NCBI GenBank assembly: GCA_035317605.1
Contig: DATHGT010000267.1
Location: forward strand, 1 to 5,503
Length of the DNA stretch: 5,503 bases
DNA from: DATHGT01 sp035317605
GTDB lineage: Bacteria > Methylomirabilota > Methylomirabilia > Rokubacteriales > CSP1-6
Reading direction: 5' to 3'
The notes under the pieces are model-generated. The model was not told the DNA's origin, ran no database searches, and saw nothing but the letters and a program-made list of their open reading frames with translations. The translations under genes were made by a program, and so were the position numbers. Of this stretch, positions 1 to 5,503 are shown piece after piece (the first letter of the stretch is position 1; every line of letters begins with the position of its first letter).

Positions 1-1
1 G

Positions 2-223
2 CTCCCCGACGGCCTGCCGACCACCGAGATCGGATGGCGCCGCCCCGACCCCATCCAGACCCGACTCTTCGACCAGTGGAACATCGAGGTCCCGGTGATG
101 AACTGGCCGTCTCCCCCCAAGCGCCTCATCCGAGTCTCCGCCCAGCTCTACAACACCCGCGACCACTACACCCGCCTGGCCGAAGCCCTCGCCAAAGAGC
201 TCGCCTCCGAACGCTCGAGCTAA
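2..223 (+). CDS. Class V aminotransferase (isopenicillin N epimerase-like), C-terminal fragment
   Basis: The open frame enters from the left edge and ends at TAA 221-223, leaving 73 codons. The translation contains IEVPVMNWPSPPKRLIRVSA followed by QLYNTRDHYTRLAEAL. From family knowledge this is the typical C-terminus of fold-type I PLP enzymes of the class V group annotated as isopenicillin N epimerase or cysteine-desulfurase-like aminotransferases: an xIEVPV strand, a WPxPP turn, an RxSAQLYN strand and a closing helix. The PLP lysine and the N-terminal two thirds lie outside the window, so the substrate cannot be judged. The gene converges on the cyclase gene with 3 nt between stop codons and has no terminator of its own. 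The family call is fairly secure; the precise reaction is not. Confidence 0.82.
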   Translation, partial: LPDGLPTTEIGWRRPDPIQTRLFDQWNIEVPVMNWPSPPKRLIRVSAQLYNTRDHYTRLAEALAKELASERSS

Positions 224-226
224 GTA

Positions 227-1165
227 TCAGAAAACTGCGATGGGGTTCGCCGGCGATCCCGTTCCGCCGACCACGCGCAACGGCGCGATCACCAGCATGA
301 ACTCGTCGCGGCCTTCCTCGACGCACGCCTTGGCCAGCGGCTCCAGCAGCGCGTTGTCGAGGAGGGCGACGCCGTAGGCGAAGAGCGCGGCGTGGACGGC
401 CCAGGGGATGTCGTAGCCGATCGGGAGATGATCGAGCATGTCCCAGACGAGCACGCTCACGTCGTGGTCGCGCAGGAACGGCAGGCAGGAGACGTGGAGG
501 CCAGGCCGCTGCTGGAGGTGCGGGTTGGGACCGAACGGCTTGCCGTACGGGCGCTCGGGATCTTGCGCCTGCCACGCCTCGCGGCCTGAGTACACGCACA
601 CCGCGTCGCCCGGCTGGAGAGTGATCCCGCGCGCGGTCAGGATGTCGTCCAGCTCCCAGCCGTGGACCGGGCGCTCGTGGGTCACGCACGGGGTCCCGCG
701 ATGGCGCGGCACGTCGAGCATCACTCCGCGAGTGACGATGCCGTCGGCCCAGTGCTCGACGGATCCGAATCGGGCGCCGTCGAAGGTGATCTCCTGCTTG
801 GGATCCCGGCCGTTCCACATCGCCTGCTCGTCCCAGGTGTGGCAGAGCGCGTCGATGTGGGTCGAGGAGACGCCGTGATAGAAGATCCCGTAATAGTCCG
901 CGGAAAACCCGCCCTTGCCGCGCGGGAGCGTCTTCATGTAGTGCTGGGCGGGCAGCGGGTTGTTCACGCCGGGATCTTTCGGAAACGGCCGGCTCAGCGA
1001 CAGGCTGCGTCCGCTGCGCACCACCCGCGCCGCGGCCGCGCGCTTGGCCGGCGTGATCAGGTTGATGGCGCCGACCTGGTCGTCCTGGCCCCATCGTCCC
1101 CAGTTGCGGCGTTCGCGGATGTAAGCGAGAACTTCCTTCTCGGACGGCAGCGGGCGTTCGGGCAT
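227..1165 (-). CDS. Cyclase-family metal-dependent hydrolase (PF04199, kynurenine formamidase-like)
   Basis: A 312-residue cytosolic protein if started at ATG 1163-1165. I chose this start because GGAGG (complement of 1171-1175) lies 5 nt upstream of it; the two in-frame upstream starts at 1177 and 1189 have no ribosome binding site. The N-terminal NWGRWGQDDQVGAINLITPA (residues 21-40) is typical of this subfamily. HGVSSTHIDALCH (97-109) matches the HxGTHxDxPxH-type metal motif, with H103, D105 and H109 as likely ligands. Further subfamily blocks are PGLHVSCLPFLRDHDV (221-236), LLDNALLEPLAKAC (268-281) and the closing GGTGSPANPIAVF (300-312). Known members hydrolyse amides or lactone-like substrates, kynurenine formamidase being the best characterised relative, but most members of this size have no assigned substrate. 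The gene lies downstream of a terminator and so probably has its own promoter; none is clear. Confidence 0.9.
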   Translation of the reverse strand: MPERPLPSEKEVLAYIRERRNWGRWGQDDQVGAINLITPAKRAAAARVVRSGRSLSLSRPFPKDPGVNNPLPAQHYMKTLPRGKGGFSADYYGIFYHGVSSTHIDALCHTWDEQAMWNGRDPKQEITFDGARFGSVEHWADGIVTRGVMLDVPRHRGTPCVTHERPVHGWELDDILTARGITLQPGDAVCVYSGREAWQAQDPERPYGKPFGPNPHLQQRPGLHVSCLPFLRDHDVSVLVWDMLDHLPIGYDIPWAVHAALFAYGVALLDNALLEPLAKACVEEGRDEFMLVIAPLRVVGGTGSPANPIAVF

Positions 1166-1176
1166 CGGAGCCTCCA
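1166..1176 (-). promoter_or_regulatory. Ribosome binding site fixing the cyclase start
   Basis: Read on the minus strand, GGAGG is followed by the 5-nt spacer CTCCG and then the ATG at 1165. It is the only strong Shine-Dalgarno match near the three candidate in-frame starts, so it decides in favour of the shortest form. The ATG of the middle candidate start (1175-1177) actually overlaps this GGAGG. Confidence 0.7.
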
Positions 1177-1232
1177 TGAGCGCGAGCATTGAGGCGCGCC
1201 ACGACTTCGCCGGGCGCGCCGAGCGCTGGCCG

Positions 1233-1262
1233 AAAGAAACAAGGGGGGCCGTCGCCCCCCTC
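1233..1262 (-). terminator. Intrinsic terminator after the NIPSNAP gene
   Basis: Bases 1242-1249 (AGGGGGGC) and 1254-1261 (GCCCCCCT) form a perfect 8-bp GC-rich stem with a 4-nt loop. On the minus strand the stem is followed by TTGTTTCTTT, a good U-rich tail. It begins about 45 nt beyond the NIPSNAP stop codon and ends the GMC-NIPSNAP transcript before the cyclase gene. The plus-strand side lacks a T-tract, so it looks one-directional. Confidence 0.85.
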
Positions 1263-1306
1263 GTCGGAACGTCGGGACCGTGTCGAGGCCCCGAACGGTC
1301 AGTCGC

Positions 1307-1924
1307 TTACTGCAGCGGCGAGAACGCGGACGGCAGCATCAGCTTGTTCTTCTGCGTGAACAGGCGGCCTCCGCCACCGGGCGGCGGCCACACGCCCTTC
1401 TTCCGCGCGTCCTCGCGGATCTGCATGCGCGCGTCCATCCCCGGGTACGCCCAGATGTGCACGAAGCCGTTGGCCGTGCCGAGCTCCACGCCGCCCGCGA
1501 GCACGATCGGCGAGATCTTGGCCCGCTCGCCGATGCTGCCTTCCCAGCCCTTCGCGGTCGCCGGAAGCATGCCGGGCTTCAGCGTGTAGTAGCGAAACTC
1601 GTAGACCGGTCCGAGCTTGCCCGGGCCGGGATGGTTGATGAACGGGAACCCGTTGACGATCTCCGCGTCCTGGGTGCGGATGAACTCGCCGATCTTCGGC
1701 GGCCAGTTCGCGTCCTTGGCGGCGTCGGCCCGTACCTTGATCCGGTCAGCGAGATCCTTGTAATGCCAGATGTGGATGATCTCGTTGAGCGGCCCGACCT
1801 CGGTGTGGAAGAAGCCGGTCAGCTCCGAGTACTTCTTGCGGTACTCGTAGGCCTCTCCGAAGCGCTTCTCGACCTCGGCCAGGCTTCCGGGCTCGATCTG
1901 GTAGGTGCGGATCTCGTAAATCAC
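1307..1924 (-). CDS. NIPSNAP family protein with two tandem NIPSNAP domains
   Basis: 205 residues, GTG start at 1922-1924 preceded by AAAGGAG with a 6-nt spacer (TCCACC), stop TAA at 1307-1309. The protein is an internal duplication of the NIPSNAP (PF07978, ferredoxin-like dimeric alpha/beta barrel) unit. The first copy starts with IYEIRTYQIEPGSL (2-15) and ends with HIWHYKDLADRIKVRA...NWPP (51-76). The second starts with VYEFRYYTLKPGML (107-120) and ends with HIWAYPGMDARMQIRE...VWPP (156-181). No signal peptide or membrane segment is seen. Bacterial NIPSNAP proteins are small soluble proteins, often encoded beside catabolic enzymes, whose biochemical role is mostly unknown. It lies 76 bp downstream of the GMC oxidoreductase on the same strand and precedes a strong terminator, so it is most likely the last gene of that transcript. 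Confidence 0.93.
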   Translation of the reverse strand: MIYEIRTYQIEPGSLAEVEKRFGEAYEYRKKYSELTGFFHTEVGPLNEIIHIWHYKDLADRIKVRADAAKDANWPPKIGEFIRTQDAEIVNGFPFINHPGPGKLGPVYEFRYYTLKPGMLPATAKGWEGSIGERAKISPIVLAGGVELGTANGFVHIWAYPGMDARMQIREDARKKGVWPPPGGGGRLFTQKNKLMLPSAFSPLQ

Positions 1925-2004
1925 GGTGGACTCCTTTCATCGGAACAGATGCCGGCAATGAAACTCCAAAAGAGCCCCGAGCACAAGAGCCTCCGCCGGC
2001 TCAC
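1921..2004 (-). CDS. Candidate 27-residue small ORF between GMC and NIPSNAP genes
   Basis: A GTG at 2002-2004 overlaps the TGA of the GMC gene (shared GTGA). The frame runs 27 codons and its own TGA (1921-1923) overlaps the GTG start of the NIPSNAP gene, again as GTGA. GAGG lies 7 nt upstream of the GTG inside the end of the GMC gene. The peptide starts MSRRRLLCSGLF, has a hydrophobic middle of about 15 residues (LLCSGLFWSFIAGIC) and a charged tail (SDERSPP), which would fit a minute membrane peptide or a translational-coupling leader. I recognise no family. In GC-rich DNA an open frame this short can easily occur by chance, so this is a possibility rather than an established gene. Confidence 0.25.
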   Translation of the reverse strand: MSRRRLLCSGLFWSFIAGICSDERSPP

Positions 2005-3869
2005 CTCCGGACCTCGGTCAAAATTACATCTGCCGCTTTCTCTCCGATCATGTAGACCGCGCTGACCAGGAACAGGCCGGGGATGCGCGGGAACACCGAG
2101 GCGTCGGCCACCCGCAGGCCTCGAGTGCCGTGGACGCGGAAGTCGCTGGTGAGCACGCCGCCCCGATCCATCGCGCCGATCGGACACGTGCACGACGCGT
2201 GATGGCCCCACGCGTTGTCGCGAACGTATTCCCGGATCTGGTCGTCGGTGTGGACGCGTGGGCCCGGCAACTCCTCTTCAGCGATGAGCCCGGCTTGCCT
2301 GAGCGGCTCGGTCACCTCGCGCACGAACTTGACGCCGTCGACCACCGCGTCGAGGTCCTCGTCGTATCCCGCGCTCCCCTCCCCGAAGTACCGGAAGTTG
2401 ATCGAGGGCGGATCGCGAGGGTCCGCCGAGCGCAGCGTGACCTCCCCGGCCCGGTTGTTCGTGTAGCCCTTGAGCACGGCCCACGTCAGGTAGTTGAGGC
2501 TCTCCGCGACCACCTTCGAATAGTTCGGAAAGTAGCCGTAGAACCGGCTCAGCATCGCGAAGCAGAACAGGTCGGGAACCCGGCGCTCGCGCAAGGAGCG
2601 CTTGATCGTCGCCAGGACGAGCCCGTTGGTGGCATACACGCCCTCGCGCTTGTCCGCCCATGACCCGTACTGGCGGTCGCCCTTCGCGAAGCGCGCGCCT
2701 TCGAGGATGTCCCAACACGAGAAGTCCATCCGGTTGACCACGCCGATCTCGTAGCGGTCCTGCAGGTTCTGGCCGACGCCGGGGAGGTCGACGCGCACCG
2801 CGATGCCGTGGCGCTCCAGGAGCGTGCGCGACCCGATCCCCGAGAGCATCAAGAGCTGCGGCGTGTTGAAGGCTCCGCCCGCGAGGATGACCTCCCGCGA
2901 GGCGTTCACGGTGCGCAGCTCTCCCCCGTTGCCGGCGGCGCCGCCCGAGGCCCGATAGAGCCGCTCGCCCTTCAGGTACTCGACCCCCACGGCCCGGTTG
3001 CCCTCGCCGAAGAGCACGCGGGTGGCCAGCGCGTTCAGCTCGACGGTCAGCCGATCGGGATACTTGCAAGCGACGTCCATCACCCGCTCACGCGCGCCCG
3101 TCCGCCGGTGACGGGAGGTCGTCATCGGCGCGTAGCAGGCGCCGCTGATGTTGTCCCGCACCCGTCGCCAGTCGTTGGGATCGAGCTGGCTCTTGAACCA
3201 CCAGCGCGCCTGCTCGACGGGATCGTCGCATCGCTCGAAGGCGTCGATGGCCGCGTCCAGCAGCATCGTCTTCAGCGCCTTGTCCCGAAGCACGGCCTCC
3301 GGCATCTCCTTCTCCGTGCGCAGCCAGCCGCTCCAGCCGTGGCGGGTCCAGTTGATGCCGAGCTTGCCGAGCCAGCGATAGGGAAAGAGTCGATGATGGC
3401 AGTTCTCGATGCGCTGGAAGTAGCCGCGCATCTTCCGCCCTTCCCACGAGCGGTCGCCGGTGAGGTCGGCGATCTCGTCCCAGTCCGCGTTGTGGGGCGC
3501 GAGCAGCACGAGCGCGTTGTGGGCAGTGCAGCCGCCCAGGGTGCCGGCGCGCGGATAGAGCACGCCGTCCCTGGCTTCGACGTACTTGGGGTCGCGCCGC
3601 TGCTGCGCGGTGTCGGCGTAGTGGCGGACGAAGAAGTTCCACGCCATCGCCTCGTTCTCGGAGGCCATGGCGTGGAAGACCGGCACGTCGTAGTCGTCGG
3701 GCAAGCGGTTGCCGCCGGGATCGATGGGATCGCCGCCCTGGAGCTTTCGCGGATCGCCGCCCGCCTCCAGCAACGTCACCCGGTGCCCGGCCTCGGCCAG
3801 CCGCGCGGCGAGCGTGCCGCCGCCCGCCCCTGAGCCCACCACCACGAACTCGGGATCGTTCCCCGCCAT
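2001..3869 (-). CDS. GMC family FAD-dependent oxidoreductase
   Basis: 622 residues from ATG 3867-3869, a slightly long but normal size for glucose-methanol-choline oxidoreductases, which oxidise alcohols or related substrates with FAD. Visible elements in order: the N-terminal dinucleotide-binding motif VVVGSGAGGGTLAARLAEAG (9-28) with acidic E35 ending the second strand; PRAGTLGGCTAHNAL (106-120), the GMC signature 1 region; GGAFNTPQLLMLSGIG (331-346), signature 2; GVGQNLQDR (364-372); and the C-terminal HHASCTCPIG (556-565) with H557 as catalytic base, then GLRVADASVFP (584-594). H117 sits where choline oxidase binds FAD covalently. F600 replaces the usual second His/Asn. There is no signal peptide, so it is probably cytosolic. 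The start is chosen because the FAD fold begins right after it. No Shine-Dalgarno is near (GAGG is 18 nt away); TAACAT just upstream could serve a leaderless transcript. Longer forms would be translated from the palindrome and are unlikely. Substrate unknown. Confidence 0.93.
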   Translation of the reverse strand: MAGNDPEFVVVGSGAGGGTLAARLAEAGHRVTLLEAGGDPRKLQGGDPIDPGGNRLPDDYDVPVFHAMASENEAMAWNFFVRHYADTAQQRRDPKYVEARDGVLYPRAGTLGGCTAHNALVLLAPHNADWDEIADLTGDRSWEGRKMRGYFQRIENCHHRLFPYRWLGKLGINWTRHGWSGWLRTEKEMPEAVLRDKALKTMLLDAAIDAFERCDDPVEQARWWFKSQLDPNDWRRVRDNISGACYAPMTTSRHRRTGARERVMDVACKYPDRLTVELNALATRVLFGEGNRAVGVEYLKGERLYRASGGAAGNGGELRTVNASREVILAGGAFNTPQLLMLSGIGSRTLLERHGIAVRVDLPGVGQNLQDRYEIGVVNRMDFSCWDILEGARFAKGDRQYGSWADKREGVYATNGLVLATIKRSLRERRVPDLFCFAMLSRFYGYFPNYSKVVAESLNYLTWAVLKGYTNNRAGEVTLRSADPRDPPSINFRYFGEGSAGYDEDLDAVVDGVKFVREVTEPLRQAGLIAEEELPGPRVHTDDQIREYVRDNAWGHHASCTCPIGAMDRGGVLTSDFRVHGTRGLRVADASVFPRIPGLFLVSAVYMIGEKAADVILTEVRR

Positions 3870-3890
3870 CGATCGGATGTTAATGATCCT

Positions 3891-4018
3891 CGCGGAATTG
3901 GTTGACGGGCTCACGTCGGCGGTCGAGCGCCGATTTCGCAGAAAAGAGGAGCGAAGCTCCTCTTTTCGAGGACCCAGGCCAGCCGACCGCCGACGTGAGC
4001 CCGTCAACCAATTCCGCG
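3891..4018. repeat. 128-bp palindromic intergenic element with perfect 35-bp inverted arms
   Basis: Bases 3891-3925 are the exact reverse complement of 3984-4018 (35 of 35). The arms begin CGCGGAATTGGTTGACGGG and end CGGCGGTCG. Unmatched spacers of 15 and 16 nt lead to an inner perfect hairpin (3941-3967). Outside the arms, TAATG (3881-3885) faces CATTA (4024-4028) after 5 unmatched bases on each side, so a weaker symmetry may continue to the stop codon of the membrane-protein gene. It fills the gap between that stop and the GMC start. No transposase and no convincing target-site duplication are seen. Size and layout resemble dispersed intergenic palindromes such as the 127-bp ERIC family, though I see no sequence resemblance to ERIC. 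A non-autonomous repeat or a species-specific terminator element is an inference. Confidence 0.85.
3941..3967. terminator. Bidirectional terminator-like hairpin at the palindrome centre
   Basis: GAAAAGAGGAGC (3941-3952) and GCTCCTCTTTTC (3956-3967) form a perfect 12-bp stem with the 3-nt loop GAA. The A4 and T4 runs flank the GC-rich core, so each strand reads as stem plus CTTTTC, the arrangement of a two-way intrinsic terminator. For the minus strand it would end transcripts of the membrane-protein gene, whose stop is at 4026-4028, before the GMC gene. The T-run is only four bases long, so efficiency is uncertain. Confidence 0.55.
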
Positions 4019-4025
4019 GGCTCCA

Positions 4026-5503
4026 TTAGCTTGGCTGGCCAGCGGCGTTGCGCCCGGGCGCGAATTTCTGGAGCGTGATGGCGACGACCACCAGCGACGC
4101 GCCGAGTCCGAATAGCGAGGCCGCGCGGTAGACCCCGTCGAGGTGCGGCAGGTCGAAGAGGAACGCCTTGAACACGGCCGCCACCAGCAGCGCGAGCGCG
4201 GCGCCGCGCGCCGCGGGCCACCGAATGAGGTAGCCGAGGATCAGCAGGCCGGTGGCGATCACCGCCCACGCGAGCGTGTACCACACGTTCTCCGCCGGCG
4301 GCGAGGTCGCGAAGTCGAAGTTCAGCGGGCCGTTCGCCGAATGGAAGCGGTTCGCGATGACGATGTTGATCAGGAACCACAGCTCGAACAGCCCGGCCAC
4401 CGATAACGCCCGCTGCAGCATCGGCACGTCCCAGCGAATGCGATACGCCGCGACGAACATCGCCAGCCCGCACGCCACGTACACGGCCCAGAAGACGAAC
4501 AGGTCCGAATCGAAGGCCAGCAGGAAGAACACCAGCGACGCCAGGCCAGCCGCCCACGGGAGCACGGCGGCGGCACGGGATCGGACGTAGGCCCAGACCA
4601 GCGCGGCGACTTCGACCGCCCAGAGCGCGACCAGCCAGGCTTTCCCGACGGGCCGTCCCCCAAGCAACAACATGGGCAGCGCGACGTTGAAGAAGGCCAG
4701 CGTGAGTGAGAGCAGCAGGGTGACCCGGGCCTTGCGTGGCTCCCAGCCCAGCGCGCGCCACAAGAGAACGCCCAGGACCACGCTCTCCGCCAATGGAACC
4801 AGCCCGGTCCACCAGCGGTCCGGCGGGTCGAGGGCGGCGCGCGTCATCCACGCGATGACCAGCATGATGAGGCTGGCCAGTCCCGCGGCGATGGACGGAT
4901 CGAGCGACGCTTTGGCCCGCGTGTCGAGCGCCAGAGGATAGGCGACGAACAACAGATAGGGAACCACGCCGATCACCAGCAGCGCCCACACCGACGACTG
5001 GGCCCACGGAGACGCGGAGGACGCGGTGATCACCATGGCCACGTAGAACGGGATGGCCAGGATCGCCAGCACGTGGAGCTCGGACTTCCAGGCCACCGCG
5101 AGGAGCACGACGAAGAGAACAGCGTGCAGGGCGAGCAGCGTCCACAGCGGGGGATGCAGCGCCATCAGCGTCACGCACGACCCGGCCACGGCCAGCGCGG
5201 CGAGGATGGGCGCACGCTCGCGCACGGTGTCGGTCCCCGCGGACGCGCGCCAGGCGGGAGCGTGCGCGAGCTTGCGGAACACGACGACGAGCACGACCGC
5301 GAGCATCGCCAGCATGGCGACCACGATGCCGCGCCACGACCGCGGCTCGCGAATGGCGATCCCGACGAACACCCCGAAGAGCAGCCCCGCGAACGGGGTG
5401 AACTTGACGAGATAGAGCGCGATGAAGAGCGCGAGCCACCCCAGCAGCCACGGCCACGACGCGTGGACGTAGGAGACACGCAGCCAGACCGCAAACACGA
5501 TCA
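4026..5503 (-). CDS. DUF2339-like polytopic membrane protein, C-terminal portion
   Basis: The frame is open to the right edge of the window, so the N-terminus is missing; the GTG at 5496-5498 is probably an internal valine, since the codons before it stay open. About 491 residues are visible, ending at TAA 4026-4028. They contain roughly 16 hydrophobic membrane segments separated by short loops, with almost no soluble domain. The C-terminal block ALLVAAVFKAFLFDLPHLDG, followed by VYRAASLFGLGASLVVVAIT (from about 436 to 475, counting from the 5498 codon), matches the closing module I associate with DUF2339 (PF10101) predicted membrane proteins: a lysine in a helix, FLxDL, a Leu-Asp-Gly turn, YRxxSxxGLG. 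Family members are usually much longer (about 600-1000 residues), which fits a truncated view. Function is unknown; a role at the cell envelope is only an inference. The palindromic element starts 7 nt beyond the stop codon. Confidence 0.8.
   Translation of the reverse strand, partial: IVFAVWLRVSYVHASWPWLLGWLALFIALYLVKFTPFAGLLFGVFVGIAIREPRSWRGIVVAMLAMLAVVLVVVFRKLAHAPAWRASAGTDTVRERAPILAALAVAGSCVTLMALHPPLWTLLALHAVLFVVLLAVAWKSELHVLAILAIPFYVAMVITASSASPWAQSSVWALLVIGVVPYLLFVAYPLALDTRAKASLDPSIAAGLASLIMLVIAWMTRAALDPPDRWWTGLVPLAESVVLGVLLWRALGWEPRKARVTLLLSLTLAFFNVALPMLLLGGRPVGKAWLVALWAVEVAALVWAYVRSRAAAVLPWAAGLASLVFFLLAFDSDLFVFWAVYVACGLAMFVAAYRIRWDVPMLQRALSVAGLFELWFLINIVIANRFHSANGPLNFDFATSPPAENVWYTLAWAVIATGLLILGYLIRWPAARGAALALLVAAVFKAFLFDLPHLDGVYRAASLFGLGASLVVVAITLQKFAPGRNAAGQPS

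Noticed and set aside
198..221. AGCTCG/CGAGCT inverted repeat at the end of the aminotransferase as a terminator
   Set aside because: The stem is only 6 bp with a 12-nt loop, lies inside coding sequence and has no proper T-tract on either strand.
227..1189. Upstream cyclase starts at 1189 and 1177
   Set aside because: Neither has a ribosome binding site, and the GGAGG that serves the 1165 ATG overlaps the 1177 ATG.
2808..3833. Long plus-strand open frame opposite the GMC gene
   Set aside because: It is an antisense shadow caused by high GC; the minus strand carries clear GMC motifs across the whole interval.
3902..3907. TTGACG in the palindrome arm as a -35 promoter box
   Set aside because: No acceptable -10 box is found about 17 bp downstream, and the hexamer occurs in both arms as part of the repeat.
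2001..4007. Longer GMC form starting at TTG 4005-4007
   Set aside because: The extra 46 residues are translated from the palindromic element, have no ribosome binding site and precede a normal FAD-fold start, so the 3869 ATG is preferred.
3881..4028. Insertion sequence or target-site duplication around the palindrome
   Set aside because: No transposase frame is present and the flanks show no direct repeat; TAATG/CATTA is an inverted, not a direct, match.
3880..5457. Long minus-strand frame across the membrane-protein gene and the palindrome
   Set aside because: It is an Arg/Ala/Gly-rich shadow frame of the membrane-protein gene; the genuine frame there encodes coherent hydrophobic helices and a recognisable C-terminal module.

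Overview
This is a GC-rich bacterial window carrying a compact set of metabolic genes on the minus strand. The content fits an uncultured soil or groundwater bacterium with a large catabolic gene pool. A Rokubacteria/Methylomirabilota-like, Binatota-like or deltaproteobacterial lineage is my guess from gene content and base composition only; no rRNA or marker gene is present to settle it.

Layout from left to right. Bases 2-223 (+) are the last 73 codons of a class V (isopenicillin N epimerase-like) PLP aminotransferase that enters from outside the window. It meets, tail to tail with only 3 nt between stop codons, a cyclase-family (PF04199) metal-dependent hydrolase on the minus strand (227-1165). 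Bases 1166-1306 hold no gene: they contain the cyclase ribosome binding site, two GGCGCGCC octamers and a clear intrinsic terminator (about 1233-1262) for the next unit. That unit runs leftward: a GMC-family FAD oxidoreductase (2001-3869), a possible 27-codon small ORF (1921-2004) and a two-domain NIPSNAP protein (1307-1924). Bases 3870-4025 hold no convincing gene but contain the most unusual structure here: a 128-bp palindromic element with perfect 35-bp arms and an inner 12-bp hairpin that looks like a bidirectional terminator. The right part of the window (4026-5503, minus) is the C-terminal portion of a polytopic DUF2339-like membrane protein that runs off the right edge.

Functional reading. 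The GMC enzyme and the NIPSNAP protein are probably co-transcribed and end at the 1233-1262 terminator. The cyclase-family hydrolase is probably a separate unit. An FAD alcohol/aldehyde oxidoreductase, a small NIPSNAP protein and a kynurenine-formamidase-like hydrolase fit catabolism of small organic molecules, but no substrate can be read from the sequence. The GMC enzyme carries a choline-oxidase-like GGCxxHN motif, which suggests covalent FAD attachment, yet has Phe where the second catalytic His/Asn normally lies. I do not see a complete new multi-gene system (no defence, CRISPR, transposase or phage genes). The parts worth following up are the palindromic element, the GMC active site and the small ORF with 4-nt overlaps at both ends.
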